A program made the translations under genes and the position numbers. DNA of 64,000 nucleotides from CAYQJL01 sp964612295 (lineage in GTDB: Bacteria > Eisenbacteria > RBG-16-71-46 > CAIMUX01 > WJJG01). The stretch's first letter is position 1; the number at the start of each line of letters is the position of its first letter. Positions 1 to 7,829 of this stretch are shown here, piece by piece. Under the pieces are notes generated by a model. That model was not told where the DNA came from, did no database searches, and worked only from the letters and a program-made list of their open reading frames with translations. Location: the NCBI GenBank assembly GCA_964612295.1, contig CAZTDY010000015.1:1-64000 (forward strand), written 5' to 3'.

Positions 1-883
1 TTCTAAACCGCAAGTGGACCGTAAGCCAGCGTCCACTGTAGGTCTCCGGCAGCGGCGGCAGAGGCTGGGCCCGCACCAGCGCCTCGTGCGCCGATCGATC
101 ATAGACCACAATCGAGGAGGTCTCTTCGACCTGAATCCCGCTGACCATCCCGCCCCGATCGATCCGAAACCGCATCGTGGCCATCGGAGAAGCCTCACCG
201 GTCGGCGTGCCCGCCGGCGGCGCCCACTCCTGGGCAATCTTGCGGCGAACGATGGCCAGGTAGTAGTCGAACGGGAAGTGCTCGTCAACCTGCGCGGTCA
301 CGTTGAGCAGATCATTCGCCACGGTGGCCTGCTGGGAGTCCGCGGGGGCCGTCTCGGGCTGGGGCGGCGGCTTCACCTCCGGTTTCTTCTCGGGCTGCTT
401 CTCCGGCTCGGTCTTCTTGGTGGTCTTCTCCTTCAGCACAGGCGTGTCTTTCTTGGGAGCCGGCGGCTTCTTCTTGGGCTTCGGCGCCGCGGGCTTGGGC
501 TTCGGAGTGTCCTGGGACGCGGGCAGCGTCGGGGCCGGCATCGTGACCAGCGACACCATCATCGGCGGCGTTCTCCAGGGCATGTCGCGCGGTCCGAAGT
601 GCACGAGGGTGACGATCATCAGGCCGACCACGTGGGCGGTGCCCGAGGCAACTAGACAACGCCGCAACACGCGGTCTCCGCGATTGCAGAATCCATGAAG
701 ATAACAAAAGGGCGGTCTGATGACCCGGGCCGCCCACTGCGGTAGCCGAGCATCGACGGCCAGCGCAAGCTTGACCAGTCCATCCCACACGAGGACCGCC
801 ACACCCAGAACGAGAGCTTCCGCCCATTCGTTCAGCCGGTGCAACCAGCGCAAGATCGCGGTTTTGCCCCGAGCGAGTCTCAT
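1..883 (-). CDS. TonB/TolA-like C-terminal domain protein (3' end outside window)
   Basis: The reading frame starts at an ATG at 883 and stays open to the window edge, giving 294 residues without a stop. Residues about 77-96 form a hydrophobic segment, residues about 115-175 are rich in Pro and Lys (repeated PKPKP/KKPEKQPE-type runs), and the last 100 residues read like a TonB/TolA C-terminal domain (DYYLAIVRRKIAQEW). This is the layout of an energy-transducing envelope protein: membrane anchor, periplasm-spanning linker, domain contacting an outer-membrane partner. The unusually long N-terminus before the membrane segment is atypical for TonB. The ATG overlaps the stop of the upstream ABC-class ATPase (ATGA), so the two are probably translationally coupled. 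Family assignment is by pattern; the exact partner is unknown. Confidence 0.7.
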   Translation of the reverse strand, partial: MRLARGKTAILRWLHRLNEWAEALVLGVAVLVWDGLVKLALAVDARLPQWAARVIRPPFCYLHGFCNRGDRVLRRCLVASGTAHVVGLMIVTLVHFGPRDMPWRTPPMMVSLVTMPAPTLPASQDTPKPKPAAPKPKKKPPAPKKDTPVLKEKTTKKTEPEKQPEKKPEVKPPPQPETAPADSQQATVANDLLNVTAQVDEHFPFDYYLAIVRRKIAQEWAPPAGTPTGEASPMATMRFRIDRGGMVSGIQVEETSSIVVYDRSAHEALVRAQPLPPLPETYSGRWLTVHLRFR

Positions 884-2589
884 GTGACGCGCACCTCACG
901 TAGACGATTGAGCAAGGCGACCATCTCCAGGGGGCGCACCATGGCCAGGTCGCCCCGCGGAAACCGGCTCGCCTCCTGGAGCAATTCCTCTTCGAGCTCG
1001 CCAAAGACCTCGCGCACGGCCGAGGGTGTGCACCCGCGGCTCAAGCTCGTCCAACATTGAGCACGCGCGCGTTTCTCGAGAAGCTGCTCGGTGACCGCCG
1101 CCAGCAGTCGAGCCTGCGAGAGGCTCACGAGTTGCTCACATGCCCCGAGGTCGACCTCCTCCCGCTCGACCAGCAGCCGGCCCACTCCGGGCGCCTTGAT
1201 CCGCGGCCCCTTGGGACCCACCCGCTGCTGGTATCGGTCGAGCCGCAGGCAGCGCTCAGCGGACATCGGCGGGAACGGTGCGGTGTCCTCCGGCCCCGGG
1301 GGAGCGATCTCCTTCGCCGCCGCGGTCACATCCACCGGACGATACCGGTCCATCTGAACAACCCGATCCGCCACCCGAAAATACTCCCCGCTGCCCCCCA
1401 CGACCAATACTGTTGAGACACCCCGATCGCGATACAGGTTTCGAACCCGGTCAAGGAACGGGGTAATCGGCTCCTGGCCAGGCTTCAGCAACCGGCGCAT
1501 GGGTTCGTCGCGGATCATGAAGTTGGTGGCGGAGGTGTCCTCGTCCAACAGCAGAACCCGGGCGCCCGCCTCCAGGGCCTCCACGATGTTGGCAGCCTGC
1601 GAGGTAGACCCGCTCGCGTTCTGGGTACTGAAGGACTGCGTGGACCGGCCGAAAGGCAGTTCGCCGATGAAGGGGCTGATGTCGGCGGCGGTCACGGCCC
1701 GGCCATCCTCGGCCCGCACCTTCACCGTCTCCGGATGAGCGGCCACCTGTTCACGACCATCGCCGGGGATGTGCGGGTAGATCCCGCGAGACAGCGCCTC
1801 GAGAAGCGTCGACTTCCCGTGAAACCCGCCGCCCACCAGGAGGGTCACGCCGGGAAGAACCGGCATCCCCTGAATCCGCCCCGCATGGGGGAGCGTCACC
1901 TCGTCCTGGAACGTGGCCGGGGCTTCGAAGGGGACGACCGACGAATCCTCCCCTGTCTCCAGGGGGCGATCGTCGTGTCCGGCCCGGCGCGGTAGCACAG
2001 AGCCATTCGCCACGAAACCAATCCACCCCCGCGTCTCCAGCTCGGCGACGAGAGCCTGGTAGTCCTCGCTCCGATCCTGATGACGCGTCAAAGCGGCAGG
2101 GTCCAGCCCCGGCGCGCGCAGTGCCCGCTCGAGCACCTGGGGTAGGTCCTCGGCGAGGATCTGATGCGCCTGGCGGCCCAGGATCCGGCGGCCCGCGGCA
2201 GGCAGCTGCACGAAGAGGCGGACTTCGAGGTGACGGTCCGAAACGCGAACCGCGCTTCTCTTCAGGATCTCCTGACCGTATCGATCGATCGAGATGTCGC
2301 GGGACCCTTCGGACTGAACCTGAGCGGCGACGGAACGGCCCAGGAAGTCTTCGAGCCCCAGGCGGCGGGCCGCGGGACCCTGAGCGTATTCCGAGAGGCC
2401 GAGTTCCTCGAGCCCCGCGTGGACCTGAACGCGGGAAGGCGGCGCGTAGGGATCACCCTGCACGTGCGCGATATCGATCTCGAAGGGCCCGAGTGCGTAG
2501 ACCCCTTCCAGGTCCCGGTAGGCTTTGTATCCGCGGCCGTCGATCCGCTTCAGCGTGCCGCCCAGATCGCCCAAGGACATCGCCCTCAT
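880..2589 (-). CDS. Predicted ATPase of the ABC class (COG3044-type)
   Basis: A 569-residue protein with a Walker A-like GGGFHGKST at residues 253-261, a signature-like ASGSTSQ at 325-331 and a Walker B strand VLLLDED at 345-351, followed by TSATNFMIRD, a stretch diagnostic of the ABC-class ATPase family that includes trypanosomal MRB1590. These are soluble single-chain ATPases without transmembrane segments; their bacterial role is not established, and the trypanosomal member is an RNA-editing factor. The gene shares ATGA overlaps with the nuclease gene upstream (2586-2589) and the TonB-like gene downstream (880-883), so all three are likely co-translated. Linkage to a RecB-like nuclease suggests nucleic-acid processing, which is inference. 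Confidence 0.85.
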   Translation of the reverse strand: MRAMSLGDLGGTLKRIDGRGYKAYRDLEGVYALGPFEIDIAHVQGDPYAPPSRVQVHAGLEELGLSEYAQGPAARRLGLEDFLGRSVAAQVQSEGSRDISIDRYGQEILKRSAVRVSDRHLEVRLFVQLPAAGRRILGRQAHQILAEDLPQVLERALRAPGLDPAALTRHQDRSEDYQALVAELETRGWIGFVANGSVLPRRAGHDDRPLETGEDSSVVPFEAPATFQDEVTLPHAGRIQGMPVLPGVTLLVGGGFHGKSTLLEALSRGIYPHIPGDGREQVAAHPETVKVRAEDGRAVTAADISPFIGELPFGRSTQSFSTQNASGSTSQAANIVEALEAGARVLLLDEDTSATNFMIRDEPMRRLLKPGQEPITPFLDRVRNLYRDRGVSTVLVVGGSGEYFRVADRVVQMDRYRPVDVTAAAKEIAPPGPEDTAPFPPMSAERCLRLDRYQQRVGPKGPRIKAPGVGRLLVEREEVDLGACEQLVSLSQARLLAAVTEQLLEKRARAQCWTSLSRGCTPSAVREVFGELEEELLQEASRFPRGDLAMVRPLEMVALLNRLREVRVT

Positions 2590-3545
2590 TTCTTGCTCGC
2601 CATTGTCTCGGGCACGCCGCCGGTCATCTCTGCATAGGCATCACACACTTCACGAAACACGCAACGCCGGCAATTCCGTTCGGCCGGCTTGGGCGGGAAG
2701 TCCTCCTCCCGCGCCGCGTTCTCTTGGGGGTCACGCAAGAGACCCCTCATCTTCTCGATGCTCTTGCCGATTTCGCGGCGAGCCTCCTCGATGTGCTCGA
2801 GACTCAGCTGCGCGGTCCCGGTGGCGCCGGTATTGATGTTCGCTTCGATGACCTGGATCTCCTCGGCCTTGACGCCCCAGTGTTCGGTGGCATAGAGCGC
2901 ATAGCAGCCGAGTTGCAGCCCTTCAGGTTGCGGCCGGCGCTTGCCGGTCTTCCAATCGCAGATGACCGCGCCGCCGCTCGCGCGGCGATAGGCGAAATCC
3001 ATCTTCACGTACACCTTGGCGTCGCTGATCTGAAAGGTGAGCAGCTCCTCGAGCGTCAGCCAGTCCGCCGGCGGCAGTTCGCGCGCGCTTTGGAGGAAGG
3101 GGCCCTGCGCGAACCCGATGATCGAGCGGCGCGCCATGTCCGCGAATGAACGCCACTCGCTATCGTCGACGGGCTCGCGGTAGTGATGTTCACTCAAACC
3201 CAGCGCCTTCTTGGGGCGGGTGAGATATGCGCCGTCACGCGATTGCCGAAACTCGGTTCTCATCCGCGCAACGGCGGCCTCGGCGGCATCCTCCGGTGAC
3301 GGCACCACCAGCCCCGCCCGCACCTTCCCGAGCAGATCCGCGACCGAGTCATGCACGACACTCCCCGCCCACAGGTAGCGGTTCTTGAGGTTGCGAAGCA
3401 TGTAGAGCTTGCGGACCGCGGGATCGGCACCACGCTCCCATCCTCCCCAGTGCCCGTAGTACTGGTAGTAGTATCGCCGGAGACACTCCCGGAATGTCTC
3501 GCCTCGGCTGTGACTCCAACTGAACTCGTTCCGAAAGGTGCCCAT
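2586..3545 (-). CDS. PD-(D/E)XK (RecB/Cas4-like) nuclease with Fe-S cysteine set
   Basis: A 319-residue protein with the RecB-family nuclease signature: a G-x-x-x-H block (H65 in GSVVHD), an acidic metal ligand D183 (KMDFAYR), and the D-x-K motif CDWKTGKR (D197, K199). One N-terminal cysteine (C21) and three C-terminal ones (C292, C295, C301) match the layout that holds a 4Fe-4S cluster in Cas4, AddB and related nucleases. The start at 3545 is supported by GAGG six bases upstream. It is the first gene of a three-gene cluster with the ABC-class ATPase and TonB-like gene. No CRISPR array or cas gene is nearby, so a stand-alone repair or defence nuclease is more likely than a true Cas4. The substrate is unknown. 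Confidence 0.85.
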   Translation of the reverse strand: MGTFRNEFSWSHSRGETFRECLRRYYYQYYGHWGGWERGADPAVRKLYMLRNLKNRYLWAGSVVHDSVADLLGKVRAGLVVPSPEDAAEAAVARMRTEFRQSRDGAYLTRPKKALGLSEHHYREPVDDSEWRSFADMARRSIIGFAQGPFLQSARELPPADWLTLEELLTFQISDAKVYVKMDFAYRRASGGAVICDWKTGKRRPQPEGLQLGCYALYATEHWGVKAEEIQVIEANINTGATGTAQLSLEHIEEARREIGKSIEKMRGLLRDPQENAAREEDFPPKPAERNCRRCVFREVCDAYAEMTGGVPETMASKK

Positions 3546-4045
3546 CGATTCCTCATTTCAGGCGTAGCGATCCTGGCCACGGGCGGCTAGACCTACCCAG
3601 GTTATGGGGGAACAATGCGGGACCCTGCCCGACGGTCAAGGAGAAAGGGGCGGAAAGGGGTGTGGGGGGATGCTGAACAAGCCTTCGAGTGACCGCCGGA
3701 TGGCGGTTCGCATACCGCCGGTAATCCCGTTCTGCGCGGTAGCGGACTACCAGCCCGCTGAAAAAGCCGGCTTGAATCGCCCATCTCGTGCCTGATGGCA
3801 CGTTTCGGCAAAAGTCGTCCGCGTAACTGATTATGTTTGAACGACTTGACCTCTTAACCCGGGTTCGAGCCCGCCGATCGCCGCAACTTATTCAAAACAG
3901 ACCAATTACAGTACCGGCTCTAGTCAGATTCTTGTCGGCGGATGAGTTTCAGCGATCGGAAGGCCGAAGCCCAGCGGACTGAAACTGTGCCCCGGGGCAC
4001 GGGCCTGTGGCCGACCGGGCTGGAGCGTGGGCCGATGACGGCGTG
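3546..4045. other. 500-bp intergenic stretch with small nested hairpins, no gene
   Basis: No convincing coding frame. There are several short perfect inverted repeats. ACCGCC (3692-3697) can pair with GGCGGT (3702-3707), and the same GGCGGT can pair with ACCGCC at 3714-3719, giving two mutually exclusive hairpins. CGTGCC-TGAT-GGCACG (3787-3802) is followed by TTT on the plus strand. The stretch lies downstream of the duplicated-domain lipoprotein gene and upstream of the nuclease operon, so it should hold the operon promoter and the end of the preceding transcript, but I cannot place a clear -35/-10 pair. Confidence 0.4.
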
Positions 4046-5278
4046 CTATCTGAACAGACCCTTGATCGATCCCCAGGAGCTGCTGCTCTCGGGCTTGCCC
4101 CCGCCCCCGCCGAAGTTGTGCTCCTTGCAGCGCACGATCTCCCAAGCGACCTCCCCACTGAAGGGATCCACCTGGTCCGACCTTCGAAACCAAAACTGGG
4201 CGACTCCGTCCTCCAGCTCGAAGGCCCTGGGCTCATCCGGGTGCTGGGGGGTCGCGCCGTACAGCTGAAGATCGACGTTGGTCACGAGCAAGGTCCAAAG
4301 GGTGTCAGCCGGCGACGACAGATCCGGGTCCACGGCCAAAGCGGCCAGATCGAATTCGAACTCCAGATTGAGGGTGGGCACAAGATCCTCATCGAACATC
4401 TGCTCGTGCACGCCGACCTCGGTCGCACGATCAAACGGGTCGGAAGGAACGTCCGGGTCCATCCGGTCGAGGTCGGAGAAGACGAACTCGTAGTCATCAG
4501 CCAATTGCCCCCACAGGGCGGGCGCATCGCGTTCATCGTAGGCGGTCTTGAGATTCTCGAGCAGGTTCTCAGGCGCGCCCCGCGACAGATAGGTGGGCGG
4601 ACCGCCAGGCGGGACGATGAACATGGACTTGATCTTGCCCCATGTTGCTCCCTCCGCCGGTTTGCCTCCCCCGCCGAAGTTGTGTTCTTTGATTCGCGCG
4701 ATCTCCCAGAGCGGGGCGTCGCTTGCCGGATCGGTCTCTCCCGTCTTTCGAAACCAGAGCTGCTCGACGCCGTTCTCCATCTCATATGCTGCCGGCTCGT
4801 CGGGATGGTCCGGAGTCCCGCCAAAGAGGAAAAGGTCGACATTGGTCAGCAGGATGGTCCAGAGCGAATCGGTCGGGGTCGATCGCAGTTCGTCATATTC
4901 GAGACTGGCAGAATCGTATTCGAAGTTCAGGATCAAGGTCTGGACATAGTCGTCTCCAAACATCTGCTCGTGCAATAGGACCTCTTCCGTTCGATCGAGT
5001 TCGTCGGAGGGCACATCCGGGTCCTGCACGTCGATGGCACTGAAAATGAACTCGAAATCACCCGCCAGCAGCGCCGCGAAACCCACGGCGTCGCGTTCCG
5101 CATAGGCAGTCAGGAGGTTCGCGAGCAGGCTGTCGGGCGAGGTGGCGGCGGCATAGACCACCGGGTCGTCCTCGAGATCCTTGGGCTTGGTGCTGGCGTC
5201 GTCATCGCAAGCGAGGCCAGCGAAGATCTATGCCAGCGCTACACAGGAAGCCGCGGCCAGTTGGGGAGTCTCACGCAT
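4046..5278 (-). CDS. Tandem-duplicated lipoprotein with in-frame amber codon in its signal peptide
   Basis: From GTG 5161 there is an open frame of 371 residues made of two repeats of about 165 residues. Each repeat has the pattern LLxNLxxAYxERDA ... DPDVPSD ... HEQMF ... WFR ... KEHNFGGGG, ending with SWGxIKxxF-like residues; the fold resembles NTF2/SnoaL-like domains, by inference. Upstream in the same frame lies a typical lipoprotein signal: ATG at 5278 behind a GGAAAG ribosome site, an Ala-rich hydrophobic run, then IFAGLACDDD with a lipobox cysteine. This is interrupted by TAG at 5228-5230. Either the gene is inactivated for export, the codon is read through, or the base is an assembly error. 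No function can be assigned. Confidence 0.6.
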
Positions 5279-5381
5279 TTCTCTTTCCTTTCGCCCGCCC
5301 GCGCTCTCTCGCAATGGAACAGTCACATCATATTGTGCCACTTGGCCAACCGGGACGTCAAGCCAACGAGTGCGGCCTTTC

Positions 5382-5411
5382 TTGACACCCCTCCCCCCTC
5401 GTCGCTACCCT
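5382..5411 (+). promoter_or_regulatory. Candidate sigma-70-type promoter
   Basis: TTGACA at 5382-5387 is followed after 18 bases by TACCCT at 5406-5411, about 90 bases upstream of the sulfatase/TPR gene start. The -35 is perfect and the -10 is weak, so this is a plausible but unproven promoter. Confidence 0.35.
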
Positions 5412-5500
5412 CTCACATCCATCTTTGAGAGCCGGAATGCAGGTCGCGTGGCCCCGGCTCAGCTAGGATCTCGCGAACATGGGAGGAAAGGAGGCCGCCT

Positions 5501-7795
5501 GTGCAGCGTCACTGGGTTTGGCTTGTTCCGTTTATAGTGGTCTGCCTGATCGGCGCGGTTCTGCTCCTCTGGCAACCCTGGAGGGCAATGCCGCCCTCGG
5601 CGCCTCCAAACATCGTACTGGTCACGGTCGATGCCCTGCGCAGCGATCACATCGATGCTTTTGGCGCTCAGAAAGGACTGACGCCCCATCTCAATCAGCT
5701 GGCGACGGAATCGGTCTTGTTCGAAGAGGCCGTCACGCCCGCGCCGCTGAGTGCGGCGGGGCTCGCTTCGATCATCACCGGCCGGCTCCCCATTCAACAT
5801 CGTCTGCGGACGGACCTGCGGGGCACGCTGCCCAGCGCCGAGATCACCGCGGCCGAACGACTCCGCGAATCCGGGTATCAGACCGCGGCGTTTCTGGGCG
5901 CCCGCTTCCCCTTCGCCTGCCATCTCACGCAGGGCTGTGATTCAGTCTCGGTTCCGCGGGGACCGGAGCGTGGCGCCCGGGAAACGGTCGATGCTCTGGC
6001 CGCCTGGCTCGAGGACACGACGGGGTCCGAAGAACCCCGTTTCGCCTGGATTCACCTCTCGGACCCGCGGGGCCCCTGGCGGGCGCCGTTTCCATGGTGT
6101 CTCGAACACCTTGAGGAGCCCTACGCGGGCGAGGTCGCCGCAGTCGACGACGCCGTGGGGCGCCTGATCGAGGCCTTGGGCGAACAGGACCTGCTCGCGA
6201 CCACCCACCTCGTGATCGTGGGAACCTCCGGCGAGGCGCTGGATGAGCAGGGGGAGATCGAGCATGGCGTCCTGCTCGATGCGGTCACCGTGCAGGTTCC
6301 CTGGCTGTGGCGTTTGCCTGGCGCCCGCCCGGGCAGCGGCCGACGGGTCGAAGGCCTCGCGGCCACGACCGACCTCCTGCCCACGCTCATCGATTGGATC
6401 GATTTGCAGAGCGAGGATCCGCCGGCGGATCTCGAGGGGCAGTCTCTGCGGGCCAGCATGGAGCGCGACGTGGCGACGACCAGGACCCACGTGATGGTGG
6501 AGACCTTCCACCCCCAGCAGCACTACGGGTGGGCCCCGCTGGTGGGCCTGTGGTCGGAGGGATGGCTCTACGTCGCCCGCCCGGAGGCGCGGATGCATAA
6601 CCTGAAGACAGCCCCCCAGCAGCCGCAGCCGATGATGGCCGAGATCGAATCGATCGCCGCCAGGCTGCACCAAGTGCTGGCCGGGCAGATCGCCGAGCAC
6701 TCCCCTGTCCAGGAAGATGCGGACAACTGGGAATCGTGGGGCCAGGGTCAGCCGAACCCCTACGGCCGGGTTTCGCTTTCCAGCGATCTCATCGAAGCCT
6801 GTCGCGATCTCCAGTCGGGTGATCCGGCCTCGGCCCAGAGAAACGCCGACCACCTGATGGCCCGCTTCCCGGACAATCCGCGAATCCAGGCCCTGAGGGC
6901 GTTCACCCACCTGTCGAAGGGCGAATGGCTGGCGAGCGAACGCGGTTTCCAGCAGATCCTGGAGCAGTTCGGCCGCGCCTGCGAAGCCCGACTTGGACTG
7001 GCCGAGAGTATGCTGGCGCAGAACAACGCCGCCGAGGCCCTGGTCGCTCTGGGAAACCAGAGGCCCGACTCATTGGGGAGCTGCCTCTGGTTGTTGGCTC
7101 CCGATCCCGATCTGGACCTCCGTCACTGGCATGTCAGGGGACTGGCCGAGGCGCGCGTGGGGAATCTCCCCGAAGCGGGCACCTGCTTCCAACATGCACA
7201 GGAGGTCGCTCAGCTCGATTCACAGAGGCGTCACATGCGCCGGCTGGCCGAAGCTGTACGGGTGCTGTCGAGCGCTCGCCAACGCATCGGGCAGATCCAT
7301 CCCCGCGAGCGGCAAATCGTCGCCCAGGCGGCACTGCGACTGCAGCTGACCGACCTGGGGAGGGAGATCCTCAGCATCGAAGGCCGGCAGCGCAAACCCA
7401 CGGATCCTCTGGCGGCACTGCTCTCCGCCTACGACCTCGCGGAACGGGGTCAGATGACGCCGGCCGTCGAGCTGCTGCAACAGGCGCTCGCCCAGGAGAC
7501 GGCCACCGTGGACAACGTGGTCCACATCGCCGGCATCCTCGATCAGCGGGGCCGACATCAGGACGCGGTCGCACTTCTCGAGCAGGCGATTCCCCAGCAT
7601 CCGCAGTCCGCGGAGCTCTACTTCAATCTGGCACTGCTCCGCGCGCAGGATCGTTCACCGGGAAAGGCCACGGTCAGCTTGCAGACCGCTTTCCGACGGG
7701 GTTTCCGGGATTGGGATCGGCTCCTGAACCGTTCGCTCAGGCGCGTCTGCAAACAGGACGTGCTGAAGCGGTACTGGCAGGAACCGCCGAGCTAG
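5501..7795 (+). CDS. Membrane-anchored sulfatase-fold protein with TPR C-terminus, active-site motif degenerate
   Basis: A 764-residue protein with one N-terminal membrane anchor (residues 6-24), then an alkaline phosphatase/sulfatase-superfamily domain starting at NIVLVTVDALRSDH (D44 being the expected metal ligand), and from about residue 420 a helical region with TPR-like repeats (DPASAQRNADHLMARFPDNP; HQDAVALLEQAIPQHPQSAE). Catalytic sulfatases carry C/S-x-P/A-x-R before the ASxxTG motif. Here the matching positions read S84-A-A-G-L88, so serine replaces cysteine and the required arginine is missing. The domain may therefore be a non-sulfatase hydrolase or transferase, or a binding module. 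The GTG start at 5501 has AAGGAGG seven bases upstream. Sulfatase-TPR fusions are known in several Gram-negative phyla, with unknown substrates. Confidence 0.75.
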   Translation: MQRHWVWLVPFIVVCLIGAVLLLWQPWRAMPPSAPPNIVLVTVDALRSDHIDAFGAQKGLTPHLNQLATESVLFEEAVTPAPLSAAGLASIITGRLPIQHRLRTDLRGTLPSAEITAAERLRESGYQTAAFLGARFPFACHLTQGCDSVSVPRGPERGARETVDALAAWLEDTTGSEEPRFAWIHLSDPRGPWRAPFPWCLEHLEEPYAGEVAAVDDAVGRLIEALGEQDLLATTHLVIVGTSGEALDEQGEIEHGVLLDAVTVQVPWLWRLPGARPGSGRRVEGLAATTDLLPTLIDWIDLQSEDPPADLEGQSLRASMERDVATTRTHVMVETFHPQQHYGWAPLVGLWSEGWLYVARPEARMHNLKTAPQQPQPMMAEIESIAARLHQVLAGQIAEHSPVQEDADNWESWGQGQPNPYGRVSLSSDLIEACRDLQSGDPASAQRNADHLMARFPDNPRIQALRAFTHLSKGEWLASERGFQQILEQFGRACEARLGLAESMLAQNNAAEALVALGNQRPDSLGSCLWLLAPDPDLDLRHWHVRGLAEARVGNLPEAGTCFQHAQEVAQLDSQRRHMRRLAEAVRVLSSARQRIGQIHPRERQIVAQAALRLQLTDLGREILSIEGRQRKPTDPLAALLSAYDLAERGQMTPAVELLQQALAQETATVDNVVHIAGILDQRGRHQDAVALLEQAIPQHPQSAELYFNLALLRAQDRSPGKATVSLQTAFRRGFRDWDRLLNRSLRRVCKQDVLKRYWQEPPS

Positions 7796-7829
7796 GCGGT
7801 GGGGTCTGAGAGGACGCGGTCACGGGATC

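Noticed and set aside
2586..3545. Nuclease as a true CRISPR Cas4
   Set aside because: No repeats or other cas genes in the window; general RecB-like nucleases share the same motifs.
3858..3890. T-arm-like GGTTCGA stretch suggesting a tRNA remnant
   Set aside because: Stem bases do not pair in a 5-bp T-arm and no acceptor, D or anticodon arm can be built around it.
5228..5230. Amber codon as a pyrrolysine or other recoding site
   Set aside because: It lies in the hydrophobic core of a signal peptide, no downstream element or pyl gene is seen; mutation or sequence error is simpler.
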